Source of the DNA: Saccharopolyspora sp. SCSIO 74807
Lineage (GTDB): Bacteria; Actinomycetota; Actinomycetes; Mycobacteriales; Pseudonocardiaceae
Length of the DNA: 64,000 bases
Direction of reading: 5' to 3'
Assembly: GCF_037023755.1 (NCBI RefSeq)
Contig: NZ_CP146100.1
Span: forward strand, 2,668,501-2,732,500
Of this stretch, positions 51,934-59,205 are shown in pieces. Below the pieces are notes generated by a model. That model was not told the origin of the DNA and searched no databases. It saw only the letters and a list, made by a program, of their open reading frames with translations. The translations under genes and the position numbers were made by a program. How positions within the stretch are numbered: position 1 is the stretch's first letter; every line of letters starts with the position of its first letter.

Positions 51934-52803
51934 ATGGGTCATTCGCATTCGCACGACGGAATCGACTGGAACGACAAGATCGCGTCGCTGCGGGAACGGG
52001 ACGAACTGCTCGCACCGGAATCCGCGGAGCTGGCGCGGGCGCTGTTGCGCAAGCAGGACCGTTCGGTGATCGACGTGGGTTCCGGGGCGGGCGGCATGTC
52101 GGCGGCGTTCGCGGATGCGCTGTGGGACACCGGCGGCACGGTCGTGCTGGTCGATTCGGCGCCGGAGCTGCTGGCGGAGGGCGAACGCAACGCGGCCGCC
52201 GCGGCGGGCTCCGGCGTCGCGGTGCGCTCGGTCGCCGTCGATGTAGCTGCGGGTGACCTGTCCCAGGTCGGTGTGGCCGACCTGGTGTTCGCCTCCCGCG
52301 CGGTGCACCACCTGCCGGACCAGGTCGCCGGTCTGCGGCGGCTGGCGAGTCTGGTGCGGCCGGGCGGCCAGCTGGCGATCGTGGAGTCCGGGCTCGAACC
52401 GCGGGCGTTGCCGTGGGACGTGGGGCTGGCCGAACCGGGCCTGGAGCTGCGGCTGGCCGCGGCCCGGGCCGAGTGGTTCCGCGAGATGCGGGCGGACATG
52501 GGCGGCTCGGTGCGGATGCCGTTCGGCTGGTCCCGCGCGCTGGCCGAGGCCGGTCTCGAGCGGGTGCGTTCCTGGACGCAGCTGGTGGACCGGCCCGCGC
52601 CGGTGTCCGGTCCGGCGTTCACGGCCGTCCTGGAACGCCTGGAGTGGTTGCGCCGCGGCGCGGAGGGCCGGGTCGCGCAGCAAGATCTCGACGCGGTCGA
52701 CGCGCTGCTCGACCCGGACGGCCCGCACTACGTGGGCGGTCGCGACGACGTGTACTACCTGGTCGCCGACACGGTCCACGTGGGCGGCAAACCCGCCGGT
52801 TGA
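51934..52803 (+). CDS. Class I SAM-dependent methyltransferase
   Basis: Motif I reads VIDVGSGAGGMSAAF, motif II is VVLVDSAPELLAEG, and the later LVRPGGQLAIVESG matches motif post-III, so the fold is a Rossmann-like class I methyltransferase. The N-terminus is histidine-rich (GHSHSHDGIDWN). Substrate is unknown; the acidic C-terminal DDVYYLVADTVHVGG is family-specific. ATG at 51934, 289 aa. It follows the small basic ORF after 11 bases and is likely part of the whiB7 operon, which fits rRNA or drug methylation, but that is only a possibility. Confidence 0.85.
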   Translation: MGHSHSHDGIDWNDKIASLRERDELLAPESAELARALLRKQDRSVIDVGSGAGGMSAAFADALWDTGGTVVLVDSAPELLAEGERNAAAAAGSGVAVRSVAVDVAAGDLSQVGVADLVFASRAVHHLPDQVAGLRRLASLVRPGGQLAIVESGLEPRALPWDVGLAEPGLELRLAAARAEWFREMRADMGGSVRMPFGWSRALAEAGLERVRSWTQLVDRPAPVSGPAFTAVLERLEWLRRGAEGRVAQQDLDAVDALLDPDGPHYVGGRDDVYYLVADTVHVGGKPAG

Positions 52804-52872
52804 GGTCCGGCGCGGCCGTCCGTCGCCGGTAGCCGCACCGGCCGGCGCCGCAGGCAGGCGGTTGCGGTCGGC

Positions 52873-54198
52873 TCAGTCCTGCGCGGGCTCGGCCGCGAAA
52901 CCGGGCTGCCAGCGCGTGATGATCTCGCGCGCGGCGAACTCCGAGTCGAGCTGGCACAGGATGCCCGTCGCCCCGAGCGTGACCCGGTGGATCAGCAAGT
53001 AGTCCGGGGGCAGGTTCAACGACCGGCCGGTGCGGAAGTCCGGGCTGCGCAGATCACCGACCCGCTCGGCCTGCCGCTGCATCCACTCGCGGCTGAAGTG
53101 GAACCGCTCGGTGCGCACCGGGTCCACGAACGGGCCCAGGTAGGCGATCACGTCTTCGGCGCGCAGCGCGCTGTCGGTCTGCACGAACCGGTCCTCGCGC
53201 AGCAGCCTCAGCAGGTCGTCCGCCCGATCCTCCAGTGCCAGCCGCATCATCCGCCCCAGCACCGGCGGCAGGCCGTCGGCCAGCCGGGCGACCGCGCCGA
53301 AGTCGATCACGATTAACCGGCCGTCCTCGCCCAGCAGGAAATTGCCGGGATGCGGATCGGCGTGCAGCAGCCCGGAACGCTGCGGCGAGGAGAAGTGGAA
53401 CTCGGCCAGCAGCCGTCCCGCCTCGTTGCGCTCCTGCTGCGTACCGTCGGCGATGATCTCGGCGAACGGCTTCCCGGTGACCCACTCGGTGATCAGCACC
53501 TGCGGGGCGCTGGCCAGCACCTTCGGCACCCGGACCAGGTCGTCGCCGGCGAACGCGGTGGCGAACGCGCGCTGGTTGGCGGCCTCGGTGCGGTAGTCCA
53601 GCTCTTCGACCATCCGGTCTTGCAGCTCCGCCAGCAGCGGCTTGATCTCCGCGCCCGGCGCCAGCGACTGGAACAACCGGGAGAACCTGCTCAACTGGCG
53701 CAGGTCCGAACGCAGTGCCTCCGCCGCTCCGGGATACTGCACCTTCACCGCCACGTCCCGGCCGTCGTGCCAGACGGCGCGGTGCACCTGGCCGATGCTG
53801 GCAGCGGCGGCGGGCTCGTCGTCGAACTCGGCGAACCGGTCCCGCCAGGCACGCCCGAGCTGGGTGTCGAGCACGCGCCGCACGCTGTCCCCGGACATCG
53901 GGGGAGCGGCGGACTGCAGCTTGGTCAGCGCCTCCCGGTACGGCTCGGCCATCTCGTCCGGCACGGCGGCCTCGAACACGCTCAACGCCTGGCCGAACTT
54001 CATCGCACCGCCCTTGAGCTGGCCGAGCACGGCGAACAGCTGCTCGGCGGTGCGCGCGGAGAGTTCCGCGTTGATCTCTTCCGAGGTGTGCCCGGTGAGC
54101 CGCTTGCCCCAGCCGGCGGCCACCCGCCCGGCCACGCCAAGCGGGAGGCTCGCGAGTTTGGCGGTGCGTTGCGCCGCCCGGCGGGGGATGTCGGTCAC
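52873..54198 (-). CDS. ABC1/UbiB-family atypical kinase (Rv3197-like)
   Basis: The KGG motif of the family is LKGGAMKFGQ at residues 61-70, and the Ala-rich nucleotide loop is AAASIGQVHRAVW. The catalytic loop LLHADPHPGNF and metal-binding IDFGAVARL follow. GTG at 54198 has GGAG with 6-base spacing. The 441 residues match the bacterial family, which carries out ATP-dependent steps in isoprenoid lipid or quinone handling. In mycobacteria the homologue next to whiB7 has been linked to macrolide resistance. It is convergent with the methyltransferase gene. Confidence 0.93.
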   Translation of the reverse strand: MTDIPRRAAQRTAKLASLPLGVAGRVAAGWGKRLTGHTSEEINAELSARTAEQLFAVLGQLKGGAMKFGQALSVFEAAVPDEMAEPYREALTKLQSAAPPMSGDSVRRVLDTQLGRAWRDRFAEFDDEPAAAASIGQVHRAVWHDGRDVAVKVQYPGAAEALRSDLRQLSRFSRLFQSLAPGAEIKPLLAELQDRMVEELDYRTEAANQRAFATAFAGDDLVRVPKVLASAPQVLITEWVTGKPFAEIIADGTQQERNEAGRLLAEFHFSSPQRSGLLHADPHPGNFLLGEDGRLIVIDFGAVARLADGLPPVLGRMMRLALEDRADDLLRLLREDRFVQTDSALRAEDVIAYLGPFVDPVRTERFHFSREWMQRQAERVGDLRSPDFRTGRSLNLPPDYLLIHRVTLGATGILCQLDSEFAAREIITRWQPGFAAEPAQD

Positions 54199-54569
54199 GA
54201 AGGCTCCTTTGCGCAGCGCAGCAGAACCGTCCCGAGGAACGAAAAGTTGTCGAGTGTCGGGGGGCCGGAGCACATCGTAGTGGTTCACCGAGGGCTTGTG
54301 GGGATCTCGATCGCGCCGGAACCGCCCGCCGGCCCGGCTGTCGATCTTGCCGCCGCCCGTTGCGGCCGCGGCGGCAAGATCGACGGCCTGCCGTGGGTGA
54401 CGATTCGTGCCTCGGGAACCACGCTTGCTGCGGTGGTGCTCGTGCCGGTCGCTCCCACCAGGTGCGCGACCGGCGCCGCCGCGGGCTCTGCGCCGTCGTC
54501 TCGCGATGCCGGCGCCGACGCCCTACGCGAGCCGACCGACCAGCTGCGCCGAGCTCGGGCGGCAGGCGC
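54199..54569. other. 371-bp intergenic region with a large hairpin
   Basis: No gene is evident. At 54340-54384 two perfect 17-base arms (GTCGATCTTGCCGCCGC and GCGGCGGCAAGATCGAC) flank an 11-base loop. It lies between two minus-strand genes, downstream of the zinc ribbon gene (54570) and upstream of the ABC1 kinase. Confidence 0.8.
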
Positions 54570-54722
54570 TCAGGACGACTTGCCCAAGATGCGGGTCATG
54601 CGGGTGCCGCACACCGGGCAGGTGCCCTTGGCCATCCGGCGGCCGTTGGTCTCCGTGATCTCGCCGGAGAAGTCCCGCTTCTCCCGGCACTTCACGCAGT
54701 AACCGTTGTAGGTCTCGGCCAC
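54570..54722 (-). CDS. DUF5679-type zinc ribbon protein, 50 aa
   Basis: GTG at 54722, with AAGGAG and 6-base spacing. The protein begins MAETYNGYCVKC, continues CREKRDFSGEI, and ends with GTCPVCGTRM and a basic tail KSS. The two CxxC pairs form a four-cysteine zinc ribbon. Proteins of this size are widespread in actinobacteria and other bacteria as DUF5679; no function is known, although ribosome or nucleic-acid binding is plausible. It is too short for a standard ORF cut-off. It is divergent from the YgjP-like gene. Confidence 0.88.
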   Translation of the reverse strand: MAETYNGYCVKCREKRDFSGEITETNGRRMAKGTCPVCGTRMTRILGKSS

Positions 54723-54948
54723 GGCGCTCTCCTTCGTGTCGTGCTGGCAGCGGCGCCTCGCGCCGCCGGTCCGCCCGGTCCGGGCCGCGCAGGGAACCGT
54801 ACCGGCGATCGAATCGCTAGCACTGCATTACGGTGATCGCATGTTCGGGCGAATGGAGTAACGCTTTAGGGGATCACGCCGAGTAGGCGCTGCGGAAATG
54901 CTCACAGCCGTGTCCCGCTGTCGGTGTCGGTCGCTAGGGTCGGATCTC

Positions 54949-55491
54949 GTGGCAGAACCGCAGGTCGAGGTGCGCCGCAGCAAACGCCGCCGCCAGACCG
55001 TCAGCGCGTATCGGGATGGCGACAAGGTCGTGGTGCTGCTCCCGGCACGGATGAGCCGGGCAGAAGAGAAGAAATGGGTGGCCGAGATGCTCAGCCGCCT
55101 GCAACGCAGCGAAACCCGCCGCCGGTCACCGGCGCGGGAGTCGGACGAGGCGCTGGTGCAGCGCTGCCGCGAACTCTCCGAGCAGTACTTGGACGATCGC
55201 GCCGAGCCGCGCTCGATCCGCTGGGTGCCGCCGATGCGCACCCGCTGGGCCTCGTGCACGCCGAGTTCCAAGACCATCCGGATCAGCAACCGGCTGCGCG
55301 ACGTGCCGAGCTGGGTGCTGGACTACGTGCTGGTGCACGAACTCACGCACCTGCTGGTTCCCGGGCACGGCGCGGACTTCTGGAAGTGGGTCAACCGCTA
55401 CCCGAAGACCGAGCGCGCCGTGGGCTACCTGGAAGGGCTCTCCGCCGCGGCGAACCTGGACCTGACCTTGGACGGCGATCCGGTGGACTGA
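54949..55491 (+). CDS. YgjP/SprT-like metallopeptidase
   Basis: The zinc motif HELTH lies in DYVLVHELTHLLVPGHGADFW, and the third histidine follows in GHG. The N-terminal half is basic with RRSKRRRQTV, and RWASCTPSSKTIRISNRL contains the conserved RWASC. This is the YgjP/M48-like metal-dependent hydrolase family, cytoplasmic and of unknown substrate. GTG at 54949 is favoured over the longer open frame (180 aa). It is convergent with the DUF2342 gene, separated by palindromic repeat copy D. Confidence 0.88.
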   Translation: MAEPQVEVRRSKRRRQTVSAYRDGDKVVVLLPARMSRAEEKKWVAEMLSRLQRSETRRRSPARESDEALVQRCRELSEQYLDDRAEPRSIRWVPPMRTRWASCTPSSKTIRISNRLRDVPSWVLDYVLVHELTHLLVPGHGADFWKWVNRYPKTERAVGYLEGLSAAANLDLTLDGDPVD

Positions 55492-55529
55492 TGCCGGCGC
55501 CGCAGCCACAACGGCGCCCCGCGCTTTCC

Positions 55530-55580
55530 GAGCGAACGGACCGTTCGACCAAGCTAGTGGGACGAACAGGCCGTTCACTC
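55530..55580. repeat. Palindromic repeat, copy D
   Basis: Arms GAGCGAACGG (55530-55539) and CCGTTCACTC (55571-55580), with an inner pair GTTCG/CGAAC and a centre CCAAGCTAGTGG. It occupies the junction between two convergent genes. Confidence 0.85.
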
Positions 55581-55614
55581 CGCGGCGCCGGTTTGTGTGC
55601 GGGCGACGCGGCCG

Positions 55615-57090
55615 TCACTTGTCCTGCTGGTCGTCCCGGCCCTGCTGGTCGTTCTCGCCCTGCTCGCCGCCGTCCTGGCCCGCTTCGTCCTGCTTCGCCT
55701 CGTCCTGTTCGGCCGCCTCGGCGCGCTTGATCGCGGCGATCGGGTCGTCCAGGTCGGAACTCGCGCCCCAGCGATCGGCGAAGTCCAACGGCTCGTCCAG
55801 GTCGGCCGCGCTCGGCAGCAGGTCGGGGTGGTCCCAAACCCGGTCCCGGCTGTCCACGCCGTGCCGCTCGGTCATCAGCCGCCACAGGTTCGCCGCGTCC
55901 CGCAGCCGCCGCGGCCGCAGCTCCAGGCCGATCAGCGTGGCGAAGGTCTGCTCGGCGGGCCCGCCGCTGGCGCGCCTGCGGCGGATCGTCTCGCGCAACG
56001 CGTCCGCTCCCGGCAGCCGGTCGCTGACCGCGTCCGAGACGACCACGTCCACCCAGCCCTCGACCAGCGCGAGCAGCGTCTCCAGCCGGGTCAGCGCGGC
56101 CTGCTGCTCCGGGGTGTTCTTCGGCTCGAGCATCCCGGACCCCATCAGCTCCTGCATCGAGCTGGGATCCGTCGGGTCGATCTTGCTGGCCATGTCCTCC
56201 AGCGAGGAGGTGTCGACCTGGATGCCGCGCGCGTACTCCTCGACGGTGGCCAGCAGCCGCTGCCGCAGCCACGGCACGTGGCTGAACAGCCGGTGGTGCG
56301 CGGCCTCCCGCGCGGCCAGGAACAAGGTGACCTCTTCGAGCGGGCGGTCCAGCCCCTCGACGAAGCGCTGCACGTTCGCGGGCAGCAGCGCGGCGGTGCC
56401 CTCCGGCGCCAGCGGCAGGCCGACGTCGGTGGAGGTGAGCACCTCGGCGCCGAGCTCGGCGAGGCTGTTGCCCAGCTGCGAACCGAACCCGAGTCCGCCC
56501 ATCTGCCCGAGCATGGACAGCAGCGGCCCCGCCGCCTGCTTGGCCTCCTCCGGCAACGCCTCCAGCCAGGCGCTCGACACCCGCTGGGCCACCGGGTCGC
56601 ACAGCCGCTGCCAGGTCGGCAGCGTCTGCTCCACCCAGTCCACCGACGACCAGGACTTGACCGAGCGCACTCCGGCGGGCAGCGCCGTCATCGGATCCGT
56701 CCACAGCTCGGCCAGGTGCATCGCGTCCTCGATGCCCTTCACCTGCTGCTGGCTGGGCCGCTCGGTGCGCTGGTTGTTGTGCAACTGCTGCACCGCGAGC
56801 TGCTTGGCCAGGTCGTAGTTGACCGGCCCGGAACCGGAACCACCTGGCTGCCCGGAGTGGCTCAGCGCCTGGCCGAGCTGGGTGAGCATCTGCCCGAGCT
56901 GGCCCATGTCGAAGTTCGGCATCCCGCCCGGTCCGCCCGAACCGCCGGGCAGCGAGCCGAAGCCGAACCCGAAGCCGGACTGCTGCCCGGAATCGCCGGC
57001 GCCACCCTCGGAGCGCCCTTCCGACGAGTCGCGCTTGTCGCGGTCGTCGTCGGGATCCTGCGGGCTGAACCCGAACGGCGTGTCACTCAT
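55615..57090 (-). CDS. DUF2342/TIGR03624 zinc-dependent metalloprotease-like protein (Rv3195-like)
   Basis: ATG at 57090 gives 491 aa. The first 90 residues are disordered, glycine/aspartate-rich with a phenylalanine-glycine cluster. The conserved core contains AAREAAHHRLFSHVPWLR, the family's probable metal-binding helix, followed by VEGWVDVVVSDAV. The tail is an acidic Asp/Gln/Glu-rich repeat. The family was annotated as F420-biosynthesis-associated and later as zinc protease-like; activity is not proved. The order with Rv3194c and Rv3193c homologues is conserved. Confidence 0.85.
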   Translation of the reverse strand: MSDTPFGFSPQDPDDDRDKRDSSEGRSEGGAGDSGQQSGFGFGFGSLPGGSGGPGGMPNFDMGQLGQMLTQLGQALSHSGQPGGSGSGPVNYDLAKQLAVQQLHNNQRTERPSQQQVKGIEDAMHLAELWTDPMTALPAGVRSVKSWSSVDWVEQTLPTWQRLCDPVAQRVSSAWLEALPEEAKQAAGPLLSMLGQMGGLGFGSQLGNSLAELGAEVLTSTDVGLPLAPEGTAALLPANVQRFVEGLDRPLEEVTLFLAAREAAHHRLFSHVPWLRQRLLATVEEYARGIQVDTSSLEDMASKIDPTDPSSMQELMGSGMLEPKNTPEQQAALTRLETLLALVEGWVDVVVSDAVSDRLPGADALRETIRRRRASGGPAEQTFATLIGLELRPRRLRDAANLWRLMTERHGVDSRDRVWDHPDLLPSAADLDEPLDFADRWGASSDLDDPIAAIKRAEAAEQDEAKQDEAGQDGGEQGENDQQGRDDQQDK

Positions 57091-57232
57091 GCTTCCACCG
57101 TACGCGGGCGGGGCGTGCGCGGATAAGGCGCTCACCTGCCCGGTTCGGCGGATGTTCGCAGCTCGTGGCTTGATCGGCGGCGCACCCGGCGGCGGGAATC
57201 TCGCGCACGGCGAACACGTACGCTGTCGGCTC

Positions 57233-58258
57233 GTGACCCGTCGTACCTGGACCTTATTGATCAGCGTCGTCCTCGTCGTCGCATTCGGGCTGCTCGGCGG
57301 CTTCGTCCGGGTGCCCTACGTGGCGCTCGGACCGGGGCCGACGTACAACACGCTCGGCGAGGACGGCGGCACGCCCGTGATCAACATCGACGGGCAGCGC
57401 ACCTACCCGACGGCCGGGAACCTGAACATGACCACGGTGTCGGTCGCCGATCACCTCTCGCTGCTCGGCGCGCTGGGGATGTGGGTCAGCGGCCGTTACG
57501 CGCTGGCGCCGCGGGAGGTCTACTACCCGCCGACCAAGACCGAGCAGCAGATCGAGCAGGAGAACACCGAGGCGTTCAACGACTCGCAGACCTCCGCGGA
57601 GACCGCGGCGCTGCGCCACCTCGGCTATCCGACGAAGGTCGTCGCCGGCCAGGTCGTCAAGGGCAGCCCCGCGGACGCGGTGCTCGACGCCGGGGACCAG
57701 ATCCTGTCGGTCAACGGGCGGCCGATCACCGACGCGGCCGCGCTGCAGGCGGCGGTGGGTGGCAGCCCGCCGGGCCAGGCGGTGCAGCTGACGTTCCGGC
57801 ACGGCGACGAAGCGCCGCGCACCGTGCCGGTGCCGCTCGCCCCGGCGCCGGACGGGCGGCCGAACGGGTTCCTCGGGGTCGCGGCCAGCGGGCAGCCGGA
57901 CGTGCCGTTCCGCATCGACATCAGCCTCGCCGACGTCGGCGGGCCCTCGGCCGGACTGATGTTCTCGCTGGCCATCGTGGACAAGCTGACGCCGGGCGAG
58001 CTAAACGGCGGGAAGTTCGTGGCGGGCACCGGCGAGATCACCGACACCGGCCAGGTCGGACCGATCGGCGGCATCCCGTTCAAGATGACGATGGCCCGGG
58101 AAGCCGGCGCGACGATCTTCATGGTGCCCGCGGGCAACTGCGCGGAGGCGAAGTCGCAGGCTCCGGACGGACTGCAGCTGGTTCGGGCGGGCACTCTCGA
58201 CGAGGCCACCAAGGCACTCGACACCATCCGCGCAGGCGGCGTACCCCCGAGCTGCTGA
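57233..58258 (+). CDS. Membrane-anchored PDZ/Lon-type protease (Rv3194c-like, YlbL family)
   Basis: One N-terminal helix (LISVVLVVAFGLLGGFV) anchors the protein. A PDZ domain follows (about residues 120-205; VVKGSPADAVLDAGD and ILSVNGRPITD). The C-terminal S16 domain holds the Ser-Lys dyad: serine in VGGPSAGLMF and lysine in GGIPFKMTMAREAG. The GTG at 57233 starts 341 residues. Such Lon-like proteases act on the outside of the membrane. The divergent DUF2342 gene shares the promoter region, as in mycobacteria. Confidence 0.92.
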   Translation: MTRRTWTLLISVVLVVAFGLLGGFVRVPYVALGPGPTYNTLGEDGGTPVINIDGQRTYPTAGNLNMTTVSVADHLSLLGALGMWVSGRYALAPREVYYPPTKTEQQIEQENTEAFNDSQTSAETAALRHLGYPTKVVAGQVVKGSPADAVLDAGDQILSVNGRPITDAAALQAAVGGSPPGQAVQLTFRHGDEAPRTVPVPLAPAPDGRPNGFLGVAASGQPDVPFRIDISLADVGGPSAGLMFSLAIVDKLTPGELNGGKFVAGTGEITDTGQVGPIGGIPFKMTMAREAGATIFMVPAGNCAEAKSQAPDGLQLVRAGTLDEATKALDTIRAGGVPPSC

Positions 58259-58272
58259 CCACCGTTCACCAG

Positions 58273-58323
58273 GAGTGAACGGACCGCTCGCCCAATCTAT
58301 TAGGACCAGCGGTCCGCTCACTC
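58273..58323. repeat. Palindromic repeat, copy B
   Basis: Arms GAGTGAACGGACCGCT (58273-58288) and AGCGGTCCGCTCACTC (58308-58323) differ at one pair. The centre is CCCAATCTATTAGG. It lies 15 bases after the PDZ protease stop. Confidence 0.9.
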
Positions 58324-58400
58324 GGCACGTCGATGCGCTGATCAAGTGAGCCGCGGGCGTGTCGGCTCGATCCCGAGCCGCGGGGACAAGCCTGATCGTT

Positions 58401-58455
58401 CGGAGTGAACGGAACTTTCGCCGAATCTACTCGGACGAACGGTCCGCTCACTCCG
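58401..58455. repeat. Palindromic repeat, copy C
   Basis: Arms CGGAGTGAACGGA (58401-58413) and TCCGCTCACTCCG (58443-58455), inner pair TTTCG/CGAA and centre CCGAATCTACTCGG. It lies 48 bases before the end of the convergent PPA1309-type gene. Confidence 0.9.
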
Positions 58456-58502
58456 CATGCGTTCGCGGTGATCGGGCGAAGCACTGGCGCGTCGGCGGAA
58501 GG

Positions 58503-59024
58503 TCAGGCGGCGAAGGTTTCATGCAGCGCCCGGAGGAGGTTCGGGGCCAGCGACGGATCCTGGATCAGCTCGCCCTCCTCGGCCACGCGCAGCCGCAGCA
58601 CGCAGGTCTCACCGCCGTCCCGCAGCACCGCCGCGACCAGCCGCGCCTCCTGCCGGTCCGGATGTTCGGCCGCCGTCTCGCGCGCCTGCTCGTCGTCGGA
58701 GGGCAGTTCCGCCTCGGCCTCCGGCGGCAGCACCACGATCTCCTGCACCAGCGCGCACCCGGCGACCTGCTCGGGCCAGGCGACCCGGGACAGCGCGTCG
58801 CCGAGGTCCTCGGCGGGCAGCGAGTCCTGCGCGATCGGCGTCAGCGGGGCTTCCGGATCCAGTTCCTCGGCCAGGTTCGGCTCGTTGGCCAGCAGCTGGG
58901 CGGTCGGCACCAGCGCGAAGATCTGCGCGGGCTGATCCCAGCCCGCGGCGGCCACGAACTCCTCGATCTCGCGGGCGGAACCGGGCAGGGCGGCGGCGAG
59001 CTCCTCGCCGGAAGCGGCTGACAT
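58503..59024 (-). CDS. PPA1309 family protein
   Basis: The core pattern (AAGWDQPAQIFALVPTAQLL, then LSRVAWPEQVAGCALVQEIVVLPP, and the C-terminal DPSLAPNLLRALHETF) matches the actinobacterial PPA1309 family, whose function is unknown. ATG at 59024 gives 173 aa; an ATG at 59033 adds three residues; neither has a good ribosome site. It is divergent from UPF0182 and convergent with the PDZ protease gene, the same order as in other actinobacteria. Confidence 0.85.
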   Translation of the reverse strand: MSAASGEELAAALPGSAREIEEFVAAAGWDQPAQIFALVPTAQLLANEPNLAEELDPEAPLTPIAQDSLPAEDLGDALSRVAWPEQVAGCALVQEIVVLPPEAEAELPSDDEQARETAAEHPDRQEARLVAAVLRDGGETCVLRLRVAEEGELIQDPSLAPNLLRALHETFAA

Positions 59025-59205
59025 GCCGGTCATCGTCGCAGCCGGACCGCAGGCGCGGCGCAGCCGCCGTGACCTGCGGGCGAGATGCCGGATTCGCCGG
59101 AATCCGAGTGCGCTCCGGGAAACCCCCGGCGACGTCGTAGAGTTGAACATCATGCGGGGTCCGTGCACCCCGCCGGCCCGTCGATCGTCGCCTGGAGTGT
59201 GCGCT

